The notes under the pieces: model-generated | What the model was told of the DNA's origin: nothing | The model's input: the letters and a program-made list of their open reading frames with translations, nothing else | The model's database searches: none | Program-made: the position numbers and the translations under genes | Part shown: piece after piece, positions 16,002-24,857 of the stretch | Numbering within the stretch: position 1 is the first letter of the stretch | How the letters are laid out: each line of letters opens with the position of its first letter | Assembly (NCBI GenBank): GCA_027487685.1 | Contig: JAIYDC010000124.1 | Coordinates: 1 to 49,536 of the forward strand | Direction: 5' to 3' | DNA: 49,536 bases | DNA from: Pseudomonadota bacterium | Lineage (GTDB): Bacteria > Bdellovibrionota > Bacteriovoracia > Bacteriovoracales > Bacteriovoracaceae

Positions 16002-17654
16002 TTAATCCCAGAGGCGGAAAGTGAAGATAGTCTTACCTGAGTCTTTCACTTCAAAGGCACCAAGAATCCGAGAAGGAGCGTCCGGCCCCTTGTCTCCAGA
16101 GTAGGTCCCAAGTCCGACCTGATACTTACCCGGCGCTAATTTTACCTCGGACATTCGAAGGGCCTGGGGCAGGGTTGTCCAATGACGTGTATCTGCCTTC
16201 TCAAGAGCGGCGATCCCTTTCGAAGCGCCAACGTAAGTTGCCATGGCGGCCGACTTTGCAAAAAAATCCCCGCCTTGCCCACTCGCGGCATTAACCGAGC
16301 GGTAGACTTTATAGGCCGCCGCGATTGCAAGCAGGTGCCTGAGAGCAACACGAGTCCCAGTCTTAACATAACGTGCAACGACATCCTCCTCGAGGACAAC
16401 TCGTGCGAGGTCTCCATTTTCGGATACGATCGGTAGCGGTTTACGCTCAACGACGCCACCCTTGCTATCTAGAACGAAAAGCTCCCGCCGCTGAACCAAT
16501 GGCACCTCCTCGATCATAGGGAGCTCGAACTCGACCGCCGCTTCTTGAACTGCGAGACGGGTGACACTATGAGCGAAAACAAAGCTTCCGGGGTCTGCGC
16601 TTCTTTCTGGAACCATACCAAGTTTGTTCATAGCAAATGCCGTGACGACTTCAGTTCCTACAGTCGCAATAAACGCCTTGAGGCCCGGGTTCTCGACGGC
16701 GCTGATGGCACCTTTGATCCCAAAGTTAAAGGGCTTACCAACCTTCTGGGGAATCAGCCCCTCCTCGACCACCAGGACGACGTTCCCAGGGCCCCCACGA
16801 ACGCGCTTTAAGACCTCGGCTCCAGGGGCCAGGGCCTTGGCCTGTACATCAAATTCACCACCTCGAATCTCTTTTGTAAGGGTAAGGATTTTGTAATGGA
16901 GGAAGTCCTTTAAATCATTGTTAAGGGCCGTAGGGGTGTAGAGTTTTTCGGTGGGCTTACCGTCGCGCTCGAAGGCCCGAATATAATCGGTATTAGAACG
17001 ATTGAAGACCGAGAAGATCCCACCTTGTGTGGCCAGGACCTGAAGCGCATCCTTGTAGAGTTGGAGCGCGATCTGGAGATCAGTTCTAATTCCGCTCGCC
17101 TCGTGAATCTGGCCGCCAAAGACCTTAAGCAAAAGATCCGTCGAGTAAAGAGTGCTGGCCGAGGCCCCGCGCTGAAGCTCTGTAAAGTAAGTGTCCCAGG
17201 CCAGGATCGTTGCCCGTGCCCCTTGCAGATCCAGCTTATTCCCACGCTTTTGGTAACGAGAATAAAGGCTTTGGGAGAGGTAGTAATGGGCGTATGAGCG
17301 CTCATAACTGGCACCGTAAAACTCGTCCGATGAGTCGTTAATAAGGAGACTTGCGGCCTTGCTCCCAAGCTTCGTAGTGAAGAGGCGATCAATTAACTCC
17401 AGTGAGGCCTGGAAGTGCATGATGGCCTTGTCCTCGTTTCCAATCGCATGGGCGACTGTGCCTGCTTCGAGATGCCAAAGGAGTTCACTCTTCTTGGCCC
17501 CTTTAAGGTCGGAGGCTTCTAGAAGAGCAGACGCTTTCGAATAATCCTGTAAAGCGTATGCTTCCCGGTACTCCTTCATCTGGTCCTTCATCCGGGAAGA
17601 GCATGCCCCCAGGATAAGGAGAAAGAGGACCGGGAGGACGGAGTGCCTTACCAT
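16002..17654 (-). CDS. COG3014-family TPR-like lipoprotein
   Basis: 550 residues, lipoprotein signal with Cys18 (LILGAC). The N-terminal half is helical with TPR-like pairs (AYALQDYSKASALLEAS, AIGNEDKAIMHFQASLELI); the C-terminal half includes the conserved block AALNNDLKDFLHYK and NVVLVVEEGLIPQK, and ends in a beta-rich domain. This matches the COG3014 lipoproteins that are habitually encoded beside LpoB-like and LPP20-like lipoproteins. It overlaps lpoB by 7 bases. Probable envelope location; molecular role unknown. Confidence 0.82.
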   Translation of the reverse strand: MVRHSVLPVLFLLILGACSSRMKDQMKEYREAYALQDYSKASALLEASDLKGAKKSELLWHLEAGTVAHAIGNEDKAIMHFQASLELIDRLFTTKLGSKAASLLINDSSDEFYGASYERSYAHYYLSQSLYSRYQKRGNKLDLQGARATILAWDTYFTELQRGASASTLYSTDLLLKVFGGQIHEASGIRTDLQIALQLYKDALQVLATQGGIFSVFNRSNTDYIRAFERDGKPTEKLYTPTALNNDLKDFLHYKILTLTKEIRGGEFDVQAKALAPGAEVLKRVRGGPGNVVLVVEEGLIPQKVGKPFNFGIKGAISAVENPGLKAFIATVGTEVVTAFAMNKLGMVPERSADPGSFVFAHSVTRLAVQEAAVEFELPMIEEVPLVQRRELFVLDSKGGVVERKPLPIVSENGDLARVVLEEDVVARYVKTGTRVALRHLLAIAAAYKVYRSVNAASGQGGDFFAKSAAMATYVGASKGIAALEKADTRHWTTLPQALRMSEVKLAPGKYQVGLGTYSGDKGPDAPSRILGAFEVKDSGKTIFTFRLWD

Positions 17655-18253
17655 CCGACCTTAGATTTTTCCGAGTACTTAAAGACCTTCGTACGTGTGC
17701 GGAGAACCTCCGTCGCCTTCTCGATATCTGTCATCCGCATATTAACGGAATACTCTTTAATCGTTTTGCCGTCGCGCTTCTCCGGCTTCATGTAGACGTT
17801 ACCGAAGATCATGATGTCGGCACCGGTTTGCTTGCCAATTTTCTTGGCAGTCGCAGGATCAACCATACCATCATTCTGGTAAGTGACTTCCTTTAAGATT
17901 GTCTCCCTGGCCTGGTTGTCGACGAGTTCGAATTCGCCGGACATAGAAAGCTCATTCAGGAGTTCGTCGTTTAAGTCTCCGATTGGGAAATACGCCTCAG
18001 AAGTCTGGTTCTGAACGTCGGCCACAAACACTTTCGGAGTCCCGAAACGCGCCTTCATTTTAGTAAAACCTGGGTGCGCCTTCATCTGCTTAATAACATC
18101 AGCAATCGCCTGCGAGGTGTCCGCACTCATCCAATTGTCAGTAATCGCAAGTCCCTTTTCGTCGGAAGTATTCGCATCGACGCGTTCAGCTTTAAAGCTT
18201 CCACAAGACGAGGCTAGAAGAGAAAGGGCCAGAACTGGGGCAATAAATTTCAT
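17648..18253 (-). CDS. LpoB-like penicillin-binding protein activator lipoprotein (COG3417)
   Basis: 201 residues, lipoprotein signal with Cys17 (LLASSC). The globular domain contains the family landmarks ISDN-like ITDNWMSADTSQAIAD, PKVFVADVQNQTSE, FELVDNQARETILKE, and GADIMIFGNV followed by the long SVNMRMTDIEKATEV strand. In enterobacteria LpoB stimulates PBP1b from the outer membrane; homologues in COG3014/LPP20 clusters are less studied, so I do not use the gene name. Confidence 0.85.
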   Translation of the reverse strand: MKFIAPVLALSLLASSCGSFKAERVDANTSDEKGLAITDNWMSADTSQAIADVIKQMKAHPGFTKMKARFGTPKVFVADVQNQTSEAYFPIGDLNDELLNELSMSGEFELVDNQARETILKEVTYQNDGMVDPATAKKIGKQTGADIMIFGNVYMKPEKRDGKTIKEYSVNMRMTDIEKATEVLRTRTKVFKYSEKSKVGW

Positions 18254-18265
18254 GAGTGTCTCCTA

Positions 18266-18946
18266 TTAAACTTCACCGTGACGGGCCTTCACGAAGTCCT
18301 CATCCAGGTTCTGTAGTGCCTTTTTAACATTTTCCTTAACTTCCGGATCGGCTTTTTCAACCAGGTCCTCGGAAGCCTTTTCAATGGCCGTCTTGAGTCG
18401 ATCAGTTTCCATGCGAATAAGTGCTGCACAAGTAAAGCCGAAGTAGTCCTTCTTGGCACCGAGGCTTTTTTGATAGCTGCGCTTCTCCCAGTAAGTTTTG
18501 ATGACTCCGGCGCCGTGGACCAGGGATTGGATCCGCTCAGACAATGTGTTTGAAACATAGTCGCGCATCGCTTGAGTCTTAGGATTATTCGCATCGATCG
18601 CGGCGGAGCCTTCGGTCGACTCAGCCAGAGACTTCTGAATAAAAGTTGTAATTTCAGCAGCAATTACACTCCGGGCGTTGGCCTGAGCAAGGTTACAAGC
18701 GATTTCGCGGTTAACTTTAGGCTCTGTTTCGAAGGAGAAGAAGCGGAACTTCTTCGTATCCATGCTTTCTTGTGTTGCCCAACCCTCGGCGTCTTCGATC
18801 CAGCCAGGCCGAACACCATTTGTGGCCGATTCCTTTACCACATAATCCCGAGAGATGGTTTCTGAGTAATCAACTTCCTTAATCTTTTTCTTGGATGAGC
18901 ACGCGCCGGAAAGAGCGAGGATCGCGAAGAAAGTTAGTAGTTTCAT
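18266..18946 (-). CDS. LPP20-family-like lipoprotein
   Basis: 226 residues, lipoprotein signal with Cys16 (LSGACSS). Mature region contains RPGWIED, then EIACNLAQANARSVIAAEIT, the pattern of an LPP20 domain (aromatic residue, then a helix of Ala-rich turn-over residues), and a Glu/Lys-rich C-terminal coiled-coil tail. Twelve bases upstream of the LpoB-like gene, sixteen downstream of another LPP20-like gene. Confidence 0.72.
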   Translation of the reverse strand: MKLLTFFAILALSGACSSKKKIKEVDYSETISRDYVVKESATNGVRPGWIEDAEGWATQESMDTKKFRFFSFETEPKVNREIACNLAQANARSVIAAEITTFIQKSLAESTEGSAAIDANNPKTQAMRDYVSNTLSERIQSLVHGAGVIKTYWEKRSYQKSLGAKKDYFGFTCAALIRMETDRLKTAIEKASEDLVEKADPEVKENVKKALQNLDEDFVKARHGEV

Positions 18947-18962
18947 AGTGGACTCCTTTTCA

Positions 18963-19919
18963 TTAGTCGAGGTCGAGATCTGCTAAGTGTTGTTCAATGT
19001 ATTCAGTGAAGTAGTGTCGGACCTTCAGAAGTGCATCTGATTGGCTCCGGCCAGTAACGGTTTCCGAGACTGCCAGGACCTTGCGCTTCTCTCCCCGCTC
19101 GAAGCTCGTCATATTCAGCGTGAAGGTGTACTTCTCAAAGCCTGAGACGTTGAGATATTCCTTGATCGACTCAACATTCACAGAGACGGCTTTATTTGAG
19201 TCACCTTTGACGAGGCGAAAGCCTGACTCTGTAAGTAGCTCTCGAAGTTTTTCCGTAAGCCACTCCGGAGCTTGTCCTATCCGCAAAGCGAGCGCCTCAT
19301 CGCGGGACTTTGACTGCCGCCACTCTGTCAGCTCCTTCCAGCTCACGGGAGCAATCCTCGGAGTCCCTGCTACTATAGAATAGCGCTCGTTGAGTTTATC
19401 GCGTTCCAGGTAAAGGCGCGTGATGCGGCGAAGGTTTGTTCGATTCCGCCGCTGCCAAAGAACACTGAGCTCATCATCGAGCTTTTTGAGTCGGCCACCT
19501 ATAAGGTCACTCGCCTTTCCACGGTCTAAAGAGGCCAGGGAGTAGGAAAGACCTTTCTCGCGGTAGTGCTTCTTAACTTCGACAGTCTCGAGGACTTGGT
19601 CTACGGATTCTTTCAGCGAACGTCGGACCTCTTCCCGAACAGCACCTTGCCAAGGAAAGGACTGAGTCATTGTACTTTCAGCAGTCAGTTCGGAAGCGAC
19701 GTGCACCTCGAAAATACTCGCAAGATTCTTGCGTGCTTCGGCGTCGGCCTGGCCGAGGGTACGGGCCTCACCTGTGGCGCAGAGTTCACGCTCCTGCGAA
19801 CACTCGTCATAGGGGGAGTAGAGCCATGCTGGTGCCTTCTTCAATTCGTCCGTAGGCGTGGGCTTTGGACTCATAAGAGAGCATCCGCTCAAAATGAGGA
19901 GTAGGAAAAGTTTATTCAT
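18963..19919 (-). CDS. LPP20-family lipoprotein, first gene of lipoprotein operon
   Basis: 318 residues, lipoprotein signal with Cys13 (LILSGC). The LPP20 block is APAWLYSP ... LCATGEARTLGQADAEARKN, followed by LASIFEVHVASEL. A basic coiled-coil region (about 150-180) and a beta-rich C-terminal part follow. It starts a four-gene operon, LPP20-like, LPP20-like, LpoB-like, COG3014. There is no ribosome site and a -10 box lies 8 nt from ATG. Confidence 0.82.
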   Translation of the reverse strand: MNKLFLLLILSGCSLMSPKPTPTDELKKAPAWLYSPYDECSQERELCATGEARTLGQADAEARKNLASIFEVHVASELTAESTMTQSFPWQGAVREEVRRSLKESVDQVLETVEVKKHYREKGLSYSLASLDRGKASDLIGGRLKKLDDELSVLWQRRNRTNLRRITRLYLERDKLNERYSIVAGTPRIAPVSWKELTEWRQSKSRDEALALRIGQAPEWLTEKLRELLTESGFRLVKGDSNKAVSVNVESIKEYLNVSGFEKYTFTLNMTSFERGEKRKVLAVSETVTGRSQSDALLKVRHYFTEYIEQHLADLDLD

Positions 19920-19927
19920 TCGCGAAA

Positions 19928-19956
19928 ATTGTGACCCTCCCCCATGTCAAAGTCAA
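19928..19956 (-). promoter_or_regulatory. Promoter of the lipoprotein operon, likely leaderless
   Basis: Minus strand TTGACT (19951-19956), 17-bp spacer, CACAAT (19928-19933), then 8 nt to ATG at 19919 with no Shine-Dalgarno sequence. Confidence 0.6.
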
Positions 19957-20069
19957 CGAGACTTTAACAAAGCTTTTGACACGTATTGTCTCGATTGACT
20001 TAGGAAAGGGCGGGTCTTAGCCTCAGGCAACTGACACCGGGTTGTTTCTGATTAAATACGGAGGCTTCT

Positions 20070-20717
20070 ATGGAACTCAAGTTACCTCAATTGCCCTATC
20101 CTAAAAATGCGTTCGTGCCCTACATTTCCTCTGAGACTATGGAATTCCATTATGAGAAACACCACCAGGCCTATCTGACAAAATTTAATGAGCTCATACG
20201 GGGAACCCCTTTTGAGGAGATGAGTCTTATAGATATCATTCTTTGCTCTTCCGGGCCCCTTTTCCACAACCCCGCCCAACATTGGAACCACACCTTTTTC
20301 TGGGATTGTCTCAGACCGGCAGGTGGTTCTGCCCCCTCGCAAAAAATTGTCGACCTCCTGAGTGAAAGTTTTGGAGGCGTAGAGGAGTTTAAAGTCAAGT
20401 TCACCCAAGCAGCGTTGGCAAACTTCGGATCCGGTTGGACCTGGCTGGTTCATAATGAGGACGGATCACTGGAAATCATGAATACTGCAAACGCCGACAG
20501 CCCACTACGGCACGAAAAATACCCGCTATTAACCCTCGACGTTTGGGAACACGCCTACTACATCGACTATCGGAACTCACGCCAGGATTTCATAGACGCC
20601 TTTTGGCACCTTGCTAATTGGGAATTCGCTGAGGCGAACCATTCAATGAACAAATCGCAATGGGCCGGGCCCCCAAGTGAGGCCAAACGGCCGCCGAGTA
20701 GTCGACTTCCTCACTAA
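20070..20717 (+). CDS. sodB: Iron superoxide dismutase
   Basis: 215 residues. Metal ligands His27 (FHYEKHH), His74 (AQHWNHTFFW), Asp157 and His161 (DVWEHAYYIDYRN) are all in place. The Gln in PAQHWNH and Ala rather than Gln in TANADSPL favour iron over manganese. No signal peptide, so cytoplasmic. CGGAGG precedes ATG 20070. The C-terminal about 15 residues (GPPSEAKRPPSSRLPH) are a proline-rich extension not usual for the family. Confidence 0.92.
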   Translation: MELKLPQLPYPKNAFVPYISSETMEFHYEKHHQAYLTKFNELIRGTPFEEMSLIDIILCSSGPLFHNPAQHWNHTFFWDCLRPAGGSAPSQKIVDLLSESFGGVEEFKVKFTQAALANFGSGWTWLVHNEDGSLEIMNTANADSPLRHEKYPLLTLDVWEHAYYIDYRNSRQDFIDAFWHLANWEFAEANHSMNKSQWAGPPSEAKRPPSSRLPH

Positions 20718-20746
20718 AGTTTAACTTTCGTAGGCTCTGGGGCCCT

Positions 20747-20754
20747 GCTATACT
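20747..20754 (+). promoter_or_regulatory. Extended -10 promoter of the PhoB/PhoR-type pair, near-leaderless
   Basis: TGCTATACT (extended -10, TATACT at 20749-20754) with no good -35 box; ATG is at 20764, 9 nt later. GGAG at 20757-20760 is only 3 nt from ATG, too close for normal use. Confidence 0.5.
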
Positions 20755-20763
20755 CCGGAGCAT

Positions 20764-21462
20764 ATGAAAAATTCGACTATTGTCGTCATAGAAGACGAAC
20801 AGGACATTCGGGATCTGATTAGTTTTCAACTTAAGTCCGAGGGCCATGAGGTGATCGCTGCGGAGTCCGTGGATAAGGCAGTATCAGCGGTTGAGCGGGC
20901 CCAGGATATTGATCTCTTTATCATCGACTGGATGCTGCCAGGTGTGATGAGTGGACTTGAGTTCACTAAGAAACTCCGGGCGCAGAAAAAGTACGCCGAA
21001 ACTCCGATCGTCATGATCACCGCTCTAACGCAGCCCGACAATATCGTCGCGGCCCTAGACGCGGGGGCGGATGATTACATCACTAAACCCTTTGACCTTA
21101 ATGTGCTTCAGGCCCGGGTTCGGGTCCAGCTCCGAAACGTTGACCGAATTGAAAAATCACCGGACGACATCCTTGACTTCGGACTCATGAAAATCGAAGT
21201 CAGTAAGTGTCGCGTGCTGGTTGAGCGGATCGAAGTCTCTCTGACCTCGACCGAATTCAAGATTCTTTCAATGCTTGCTAGTAAGCCTGGCCATGTATTT
21301 ACGAGGGAGCAATTCATCAACAATATACAAGGCGAAAACATCTTTGTAACAGGTCGTACAATCGATACCCACATCGCGGGACTTCGAAAGAAGCTCGGAG
21401 ATGCCGCGAACATGATCGAGACGATCCGAGGGATCGGTTACCGCTTCAAAGATGTCATCTAG
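20764..21462 (+). CDS. OmpR/PhoB-family response regulator
   Basis: 232 residues. Receiver domain: acidic pair Glu10-Asp11, phospho-acceptor Asp55 (IIDWMLPG), Thr86 and Lys108 (ITKPF). C-terminal winged helix with SLTSTEFKILSMLASKPGHV and TIDTHIAGLRKKLG, then ETIRGIGYRF. It overlaps the sensor kinase by 11 bases. Close resemblance to PhoB, but no phosphate genes are near, so the stimulus is not assigned. Confidence 0.93.
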   Translation: MKNSTIVVIEDEQDIRDLISFQLKSEGHEVIAAESVDKAVSAVERAQDIDLFIIDWMLPGVMSGLEFTKKLRAQKKYAETPIVMITALTQPDNIVAALDAGADDYITKPFDLNVLQARVRVQLRNVDRIEKSPDDILDFGLMKIEVSKCRVLVERIEVSLTSTEFKILSMLASKPGHVFTREQFINNIQGENIFVTGRTIDTHIAGLRKKLGDAANMIETIRGIGYRFKDVI

Positions 21463-23215
21463 TAGCGCCTACCCCTGGTTCTTTTTTTACCGGATTGCAC
21501 GACTCACCCTGGTAGTCTTTCTCCCGACAATTTTCCTCATTTTGTTCCTCTACCGCTCTTCCTACCGGGCCGGGCTGATAGAGCAAAACACTCACCAGCT
21601 CAATGAGGAACTCAAGCTCCTTGAACATACTCTCCGCCAGGCACGCCTGGACTGGGAAGACTGGTGCCATAAACTCCCAGGTCATAGAAACGTTCACTAT
21701 TCACTTCTTCAAACGGATGGTGTCATTCTGTGCGATAGCTTGGACCAAGGCCGCCAGGGCAAGCACATCGAAGTGATGGACGAGGTGACCGAGGCAGTTC
21801 GAACAACATTCGCATTCCGCCTAGGAAAGAGTCCGGACTTCGGGAGCGAAGCGATCTTTGCTGCCCGCTGGCTCGGGGGGGATCGCGTAATCCGAAAGGT
21901 TATCCCGGTTTTCTCTTTACGAGATAACATGGAACGCTTCGACCGGGTGCTTTTCCTAAGGATCGTGCCTTTTGCCTTTGCGAGCTATCTCTTTTTTATC
22001 TTCCTATTCTACCGGGCAACCAAACCCCTCGGCACTATCCTCACCAAGGTCGAGAAATTCAAGGACGACATTCCATTTAACCGCAACCTGACTCTCTTTT
22101 ACGAGCGCGACGAGTGGGGCCCGATTGAGGAAGCGCTGAACAAAGCAGATCTGAGACTGCAGCGCCAGATCTTAGAGGTTCAGACAGAAAACGAGAAGAA
22201 CACCGCCATCCTCGAGTCGATTAATGACGACATCATCGCTGTCGATCGCTATGAGACAGTCCTATTCTACAATACAAAATTCCGTAATGACTTCATGATC
22301 CGCCGTGAAGGAAACGAGATCATCAAGAAGGTCTGGCATGTTTTCTCGGATGAAGTTCTGGCGGTTTTTCGAGAGGTCCTTAAGGCCGGCGAACCGCGGT
22401 CGCTAAAATCCATGACCTTCCCACAGAGCACACACCCCTTAAGGCTCTATGACCTCACGATTACTCCCCTAAAATCCTCCAACGGCGTCGTGAGCGGGGC
22501 CCTCGGCGTTTTCTACGACGTTACGGAGTTCAAGCTCACCGAACAGATGCGCGTTGACTTCGTCGCAAACGTCTCTCATGAAATCCGGACCCCGTTGACT
22601 TCGATCAAAGGCTTCACCCAGATCCTACAGGCACAAACGATAAAGATCGATCCTAGTCTTTATCCATTTCTGGACAAAATTGTCGCCAACACCGAGCGCA
22701 TGATTTCTCTTTTTAATGACCTCTTGAGTCTCTCCGTGATTGAATCGAAGAACTCTCTGACTTCAGAAGAAGTTCCTCTCGAAGAGATCGTCGAGGCCGT
22801 CGCTGACAATATCGCCGCGAGCTACCCATCAAAGCGCATTTCTGTTAGACCCGATTTGAGAATGCCAATCGTACGTGGGGACTACCGCCTTATAGAACAA
22901 GTGATCCTGAACCTCTGTGACAACGCCTGCAAGTATTCCGGTGAAGCCGTTGTGATTGACATCACAAGCTATGAGGAGGGCAACAAGGCTTACCTTATGA
23001 TCCGCGATGATGGGCCTGGTATAGCCAAGGAGCATCTGCCAAGGATCTTCGAGCGCTTCTATCGGGTAGATGCTTCCCGAGAGAGCCTGCGAGGCACAGG
23101 CCTCGGACTTTCTATCGTCAAGCAGATCGTCTCCAAACACCGGGGCAGGATTTGGGCCGAGAGTGATGGTCTAGGCAAAGGCACCACCTTCGTTATTGAG
23201 CTTCCGCTAGAATAG
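21452..23215 (+). CDS. PhoR-like sensor histidine kinase
   Basis: 587 residues. Membrane helices about 17-34 and 168-187 enclose a periplasmic sensor of about 130 residues; then a linker, PAS domain (about 250-360), HisKA with phospho-accepting His376 (VSHEIRTPL), N box ILNLCDNACKYS, G1 IRDDGPGIA, F box IFERFYRVD, and G2 GTGLGLSIVKQI. Partner of the overlapping response regulator. Its last 9 bases overlap the convergent TPR/barrel gene. Confidence 0.92.
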   Translation: MSSSSAYPWFFFYRIARLTLVVFLPTIFLILFLYRSSYRAGLIEQNTHQLNEELKLLEHTLRQARLDWEDWCHKLPGHRNVHYSLLQTDGVILCDSLDQGRQGKHIEVMDEVTEAVRTTFAFRLGKSPDFGSEAIFAARWLGGDRVIRKVIPVFSLRDNMERFDRVLFLRIVPFAFASYLFFIFLFYRATKPLGTILTKVEKFKDDIPFNRNLTLFYERDEWGPIEEALNKADLRLQRQILEVQTENEKNTAILESINDDIIAVDRYETVLFYNTKFRNDFMIRREGNEIIKKVWHVFSDEVLAVFREVLKAGEPRSLKSMTFPQSTHPLRLYDLTITPLKSSNGVVSGALGVFYDVTEFKLTEQMRVDFVANVSHEIRTPLTSIKGFTQILQAQTIKIDPSLYPFLDKIVANTERMISLFNDLLSLSVIESKNSLTSEEVPLEEIVEAVADNIAASYPSKRISVRPDLRMPIVRGDYRLIEQVILNLCDNACKYSGEAVVIDITSYEEGNKAYLMIRDDGPGIAKEHLPRIFERFYRVDASRESLRGTGLGLSIVKQIVSKHRGRIWAESDGLGKGTTFVIELPLE

Positions 23216-24826
23216 GTACTCAAATTCCAGGGCATAAATAGATTTCGTAAATGCGAAGTTATTTTTATCTTTCGAATTATTCTTCTGGTACTCGTACTTA
23301 AGATTGCTTCTCCAGCGCTGGGCGAAGGTCCTCGAGAGCCGTATACTTGGGTTCAGTAAGAGTTCTCTTCCACGAACTGCTCGATTATTGATGGGATCCG
23401 TTGATGTCAGGGAGAGCGCCAAGCTTGGAGTAAACCAATCCTCAAAACGAGGCAGGATCAGATCTGTCCTGAAGGTTAAACCGTTCGTGTCGAAAGATTC
23501 ATTCTTAACTCGCATCATATCGTAACTCCCGTAGAAGAGGAGTGTGGTCAATCCAATGGACATCACTTGCTCGAAGACTAAACTCGTCGAGGTCGAGTCG
23601 GAGTCACTCAAGAAACTGTCAAGCAGCCGATAGCGAACCCGGGCGACCGATTCCCCATAGCGGAAGAAGTTGAAGCGCTCTCCTAACATGAGGGCATGGG
23701 TACGAGAGTTGAAGTCGAACTCCTCCCGCGCATTCACATCTCTTCGGGCCTCGCTATATTCGTAGTCGACAAGGAACGAGGCAGGTTTTTTTCTAAAGGA
23801 GTGCTCATAAGCGGTTCGAATGGCCGGGGCAAGGAGGTAGTTGTCGTTGCGATAGATCTCCGGGATGCGGTTAAAGTAGTGTGTTAGGTTGGCCCGAAAT
23901 TCCGGTGCGATACTAAAATAGTCTTCGACATAAAAAGTGTAACGACCTACGACATCGGTCCGAGAGTAGGATGATCCCTGTTTTGACTTCGAAATCGTCG
24001 TCTCTGCTGGGGAGAACGTCACATTCGTGTCCTGTCCAAACTCCTGAGCGAGTCGAACAAAATACGGTGGAATAAGAGCAGGCCGGCCATTTCGTAGCTG
24101 AAAGAGCACGAGGTCATATTTACGTTGTAACTTCACAATTTTCTCACGAATCACCGGCCCGAGCGGTGATTCCGGATTGAGAGCAAGAGCACGCTCGTAT
24201 TGAGGGATCACATAGGTATCTACCGCTCGGAAAGCATCGATTCGCTTCTCCACCTGCTCTAGATAAATGTCTCCAATCTGCATCTCAGCGGCCTGTATCA
24301 CCTCGAAGGCCTCGTCTTCGTCCAGCTTACCGATCGCCCTAAAGAAGGTGTAGGCCTTGTTCTTCTGTCCAAGTTCCTTGGAAATGAAGGCGATATAATA
24401 AAGCGATACACCCCGCTTAAACTTCTTCTTCAAGGATTCGCGGAACTGAATCCGTGCTTCCGCTAGCTTCTCTGCCGCAAAAAGTGCCTGACCGTATTCA
24501 TAGTTCAAATCAAGAGGCGAGTACTCATGGCTCAAGGCCTTGTCGAAATTTTCGATGGCCCCAGGATAATCCTGTGACCGGTTGTAGCAAATGCCTTTCC
24601 AGTACGCTACGAAACCGAGGAGCTGCCGGGAGACTCCTTTGCTGGCGGAGAGCTTTAGCTCTATTTCCTTAAGCTCTTCTATTGCGGTCTGGTACTTTCC
24701 CTGTGAGAAAAGCTCCACAGCCGTGGCAAAAAGATTGTTACTCTGGGCCGTTGAGAGGTCGGCCGTATCCTGGGCGCTGGCAAGAGTGCTCAATACGAGA
24801 AATAGCAACCATGCTACCGTTTTCAT
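23207..24826 (-). CDS. Exported TPR protein with C-terminal outer-membrane beta-barrel
   Basis: About 539 residues from ATG 24826 (AAGGA upstream; a TTG 18 bases earlier is less likely). Signal peptide ends at ASAQ. Residues about 25-220 are TPR-like helical pairs (FSQGKYQTAIEELKEIE, DYPGAIENFDKALSHEYS, ALFAAEKLAEARIQFRES). From about 275 the chain alternates in amphipathic strands and ends EYLF with terminal Phe, the signature of an outer-membrane barrel. It lies 31 bp behind the FecR-domain gene, a common partnership; joint surface function inferred. Confidence 0.75.
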   Translation of the reverse strand: MKTVAWLLFLVLSTLASAQDTADLSTAQSNNLFATAVELFSQGKYQTAIEELKEIELKLSASKGVSRQLLGFVAYWKGICYNRSQDYPGAIENFDKALSHEYSPLDLNYEYGQALFAAEKLAEARIQFRESLKKKFKRGVSLYYIAFISKELGQKNKAYTFFRAIGKLDEDEAFEVIQAAEMQIGDIYLEQVEKRIDAFRAVDTYVIPQYERALALNPESPLGPVIREKIVKLQRKYDLVLFQLRNGRPALIPPYFVRLAQEFGQDTNVTFSPAETTISKSKQGSSYSRTDVVGRYTFYVEDYFSIAPEFRANLTHYFNRIPEIYRNDNYLLAPAIRTAYEHSFRKKPASFLVDYEYSEARRDVNAREEFDFNSRTHALMLGERFNFFRYGESVARVRYRLLDSFLSDSDSTSTSLVFEQVMSIGLTTLLFYGSYDMMRVKNESFDTNGLTFRTDLILPRFEDWFTPSLALSLTSTDPINNRAVRGRELLLNPSIRLSRTFAQRWRSNLKYEYQKNNSKDKNNFAFTKSIYALEFEYLF

Positions 24827-24857
24827 CAGGTTCCTTGAAGGCAAGTGATATCAAGTC

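Noticed and set aside
15032-19919. Treating the lipoprotein cluster as a Tol-Pal or Bam module
   Set aside because: None of the proteins has TolA/B, Pal (OmpA-like) or BamA features; LPP20, LpoB and COG3014 patterns explain them better.
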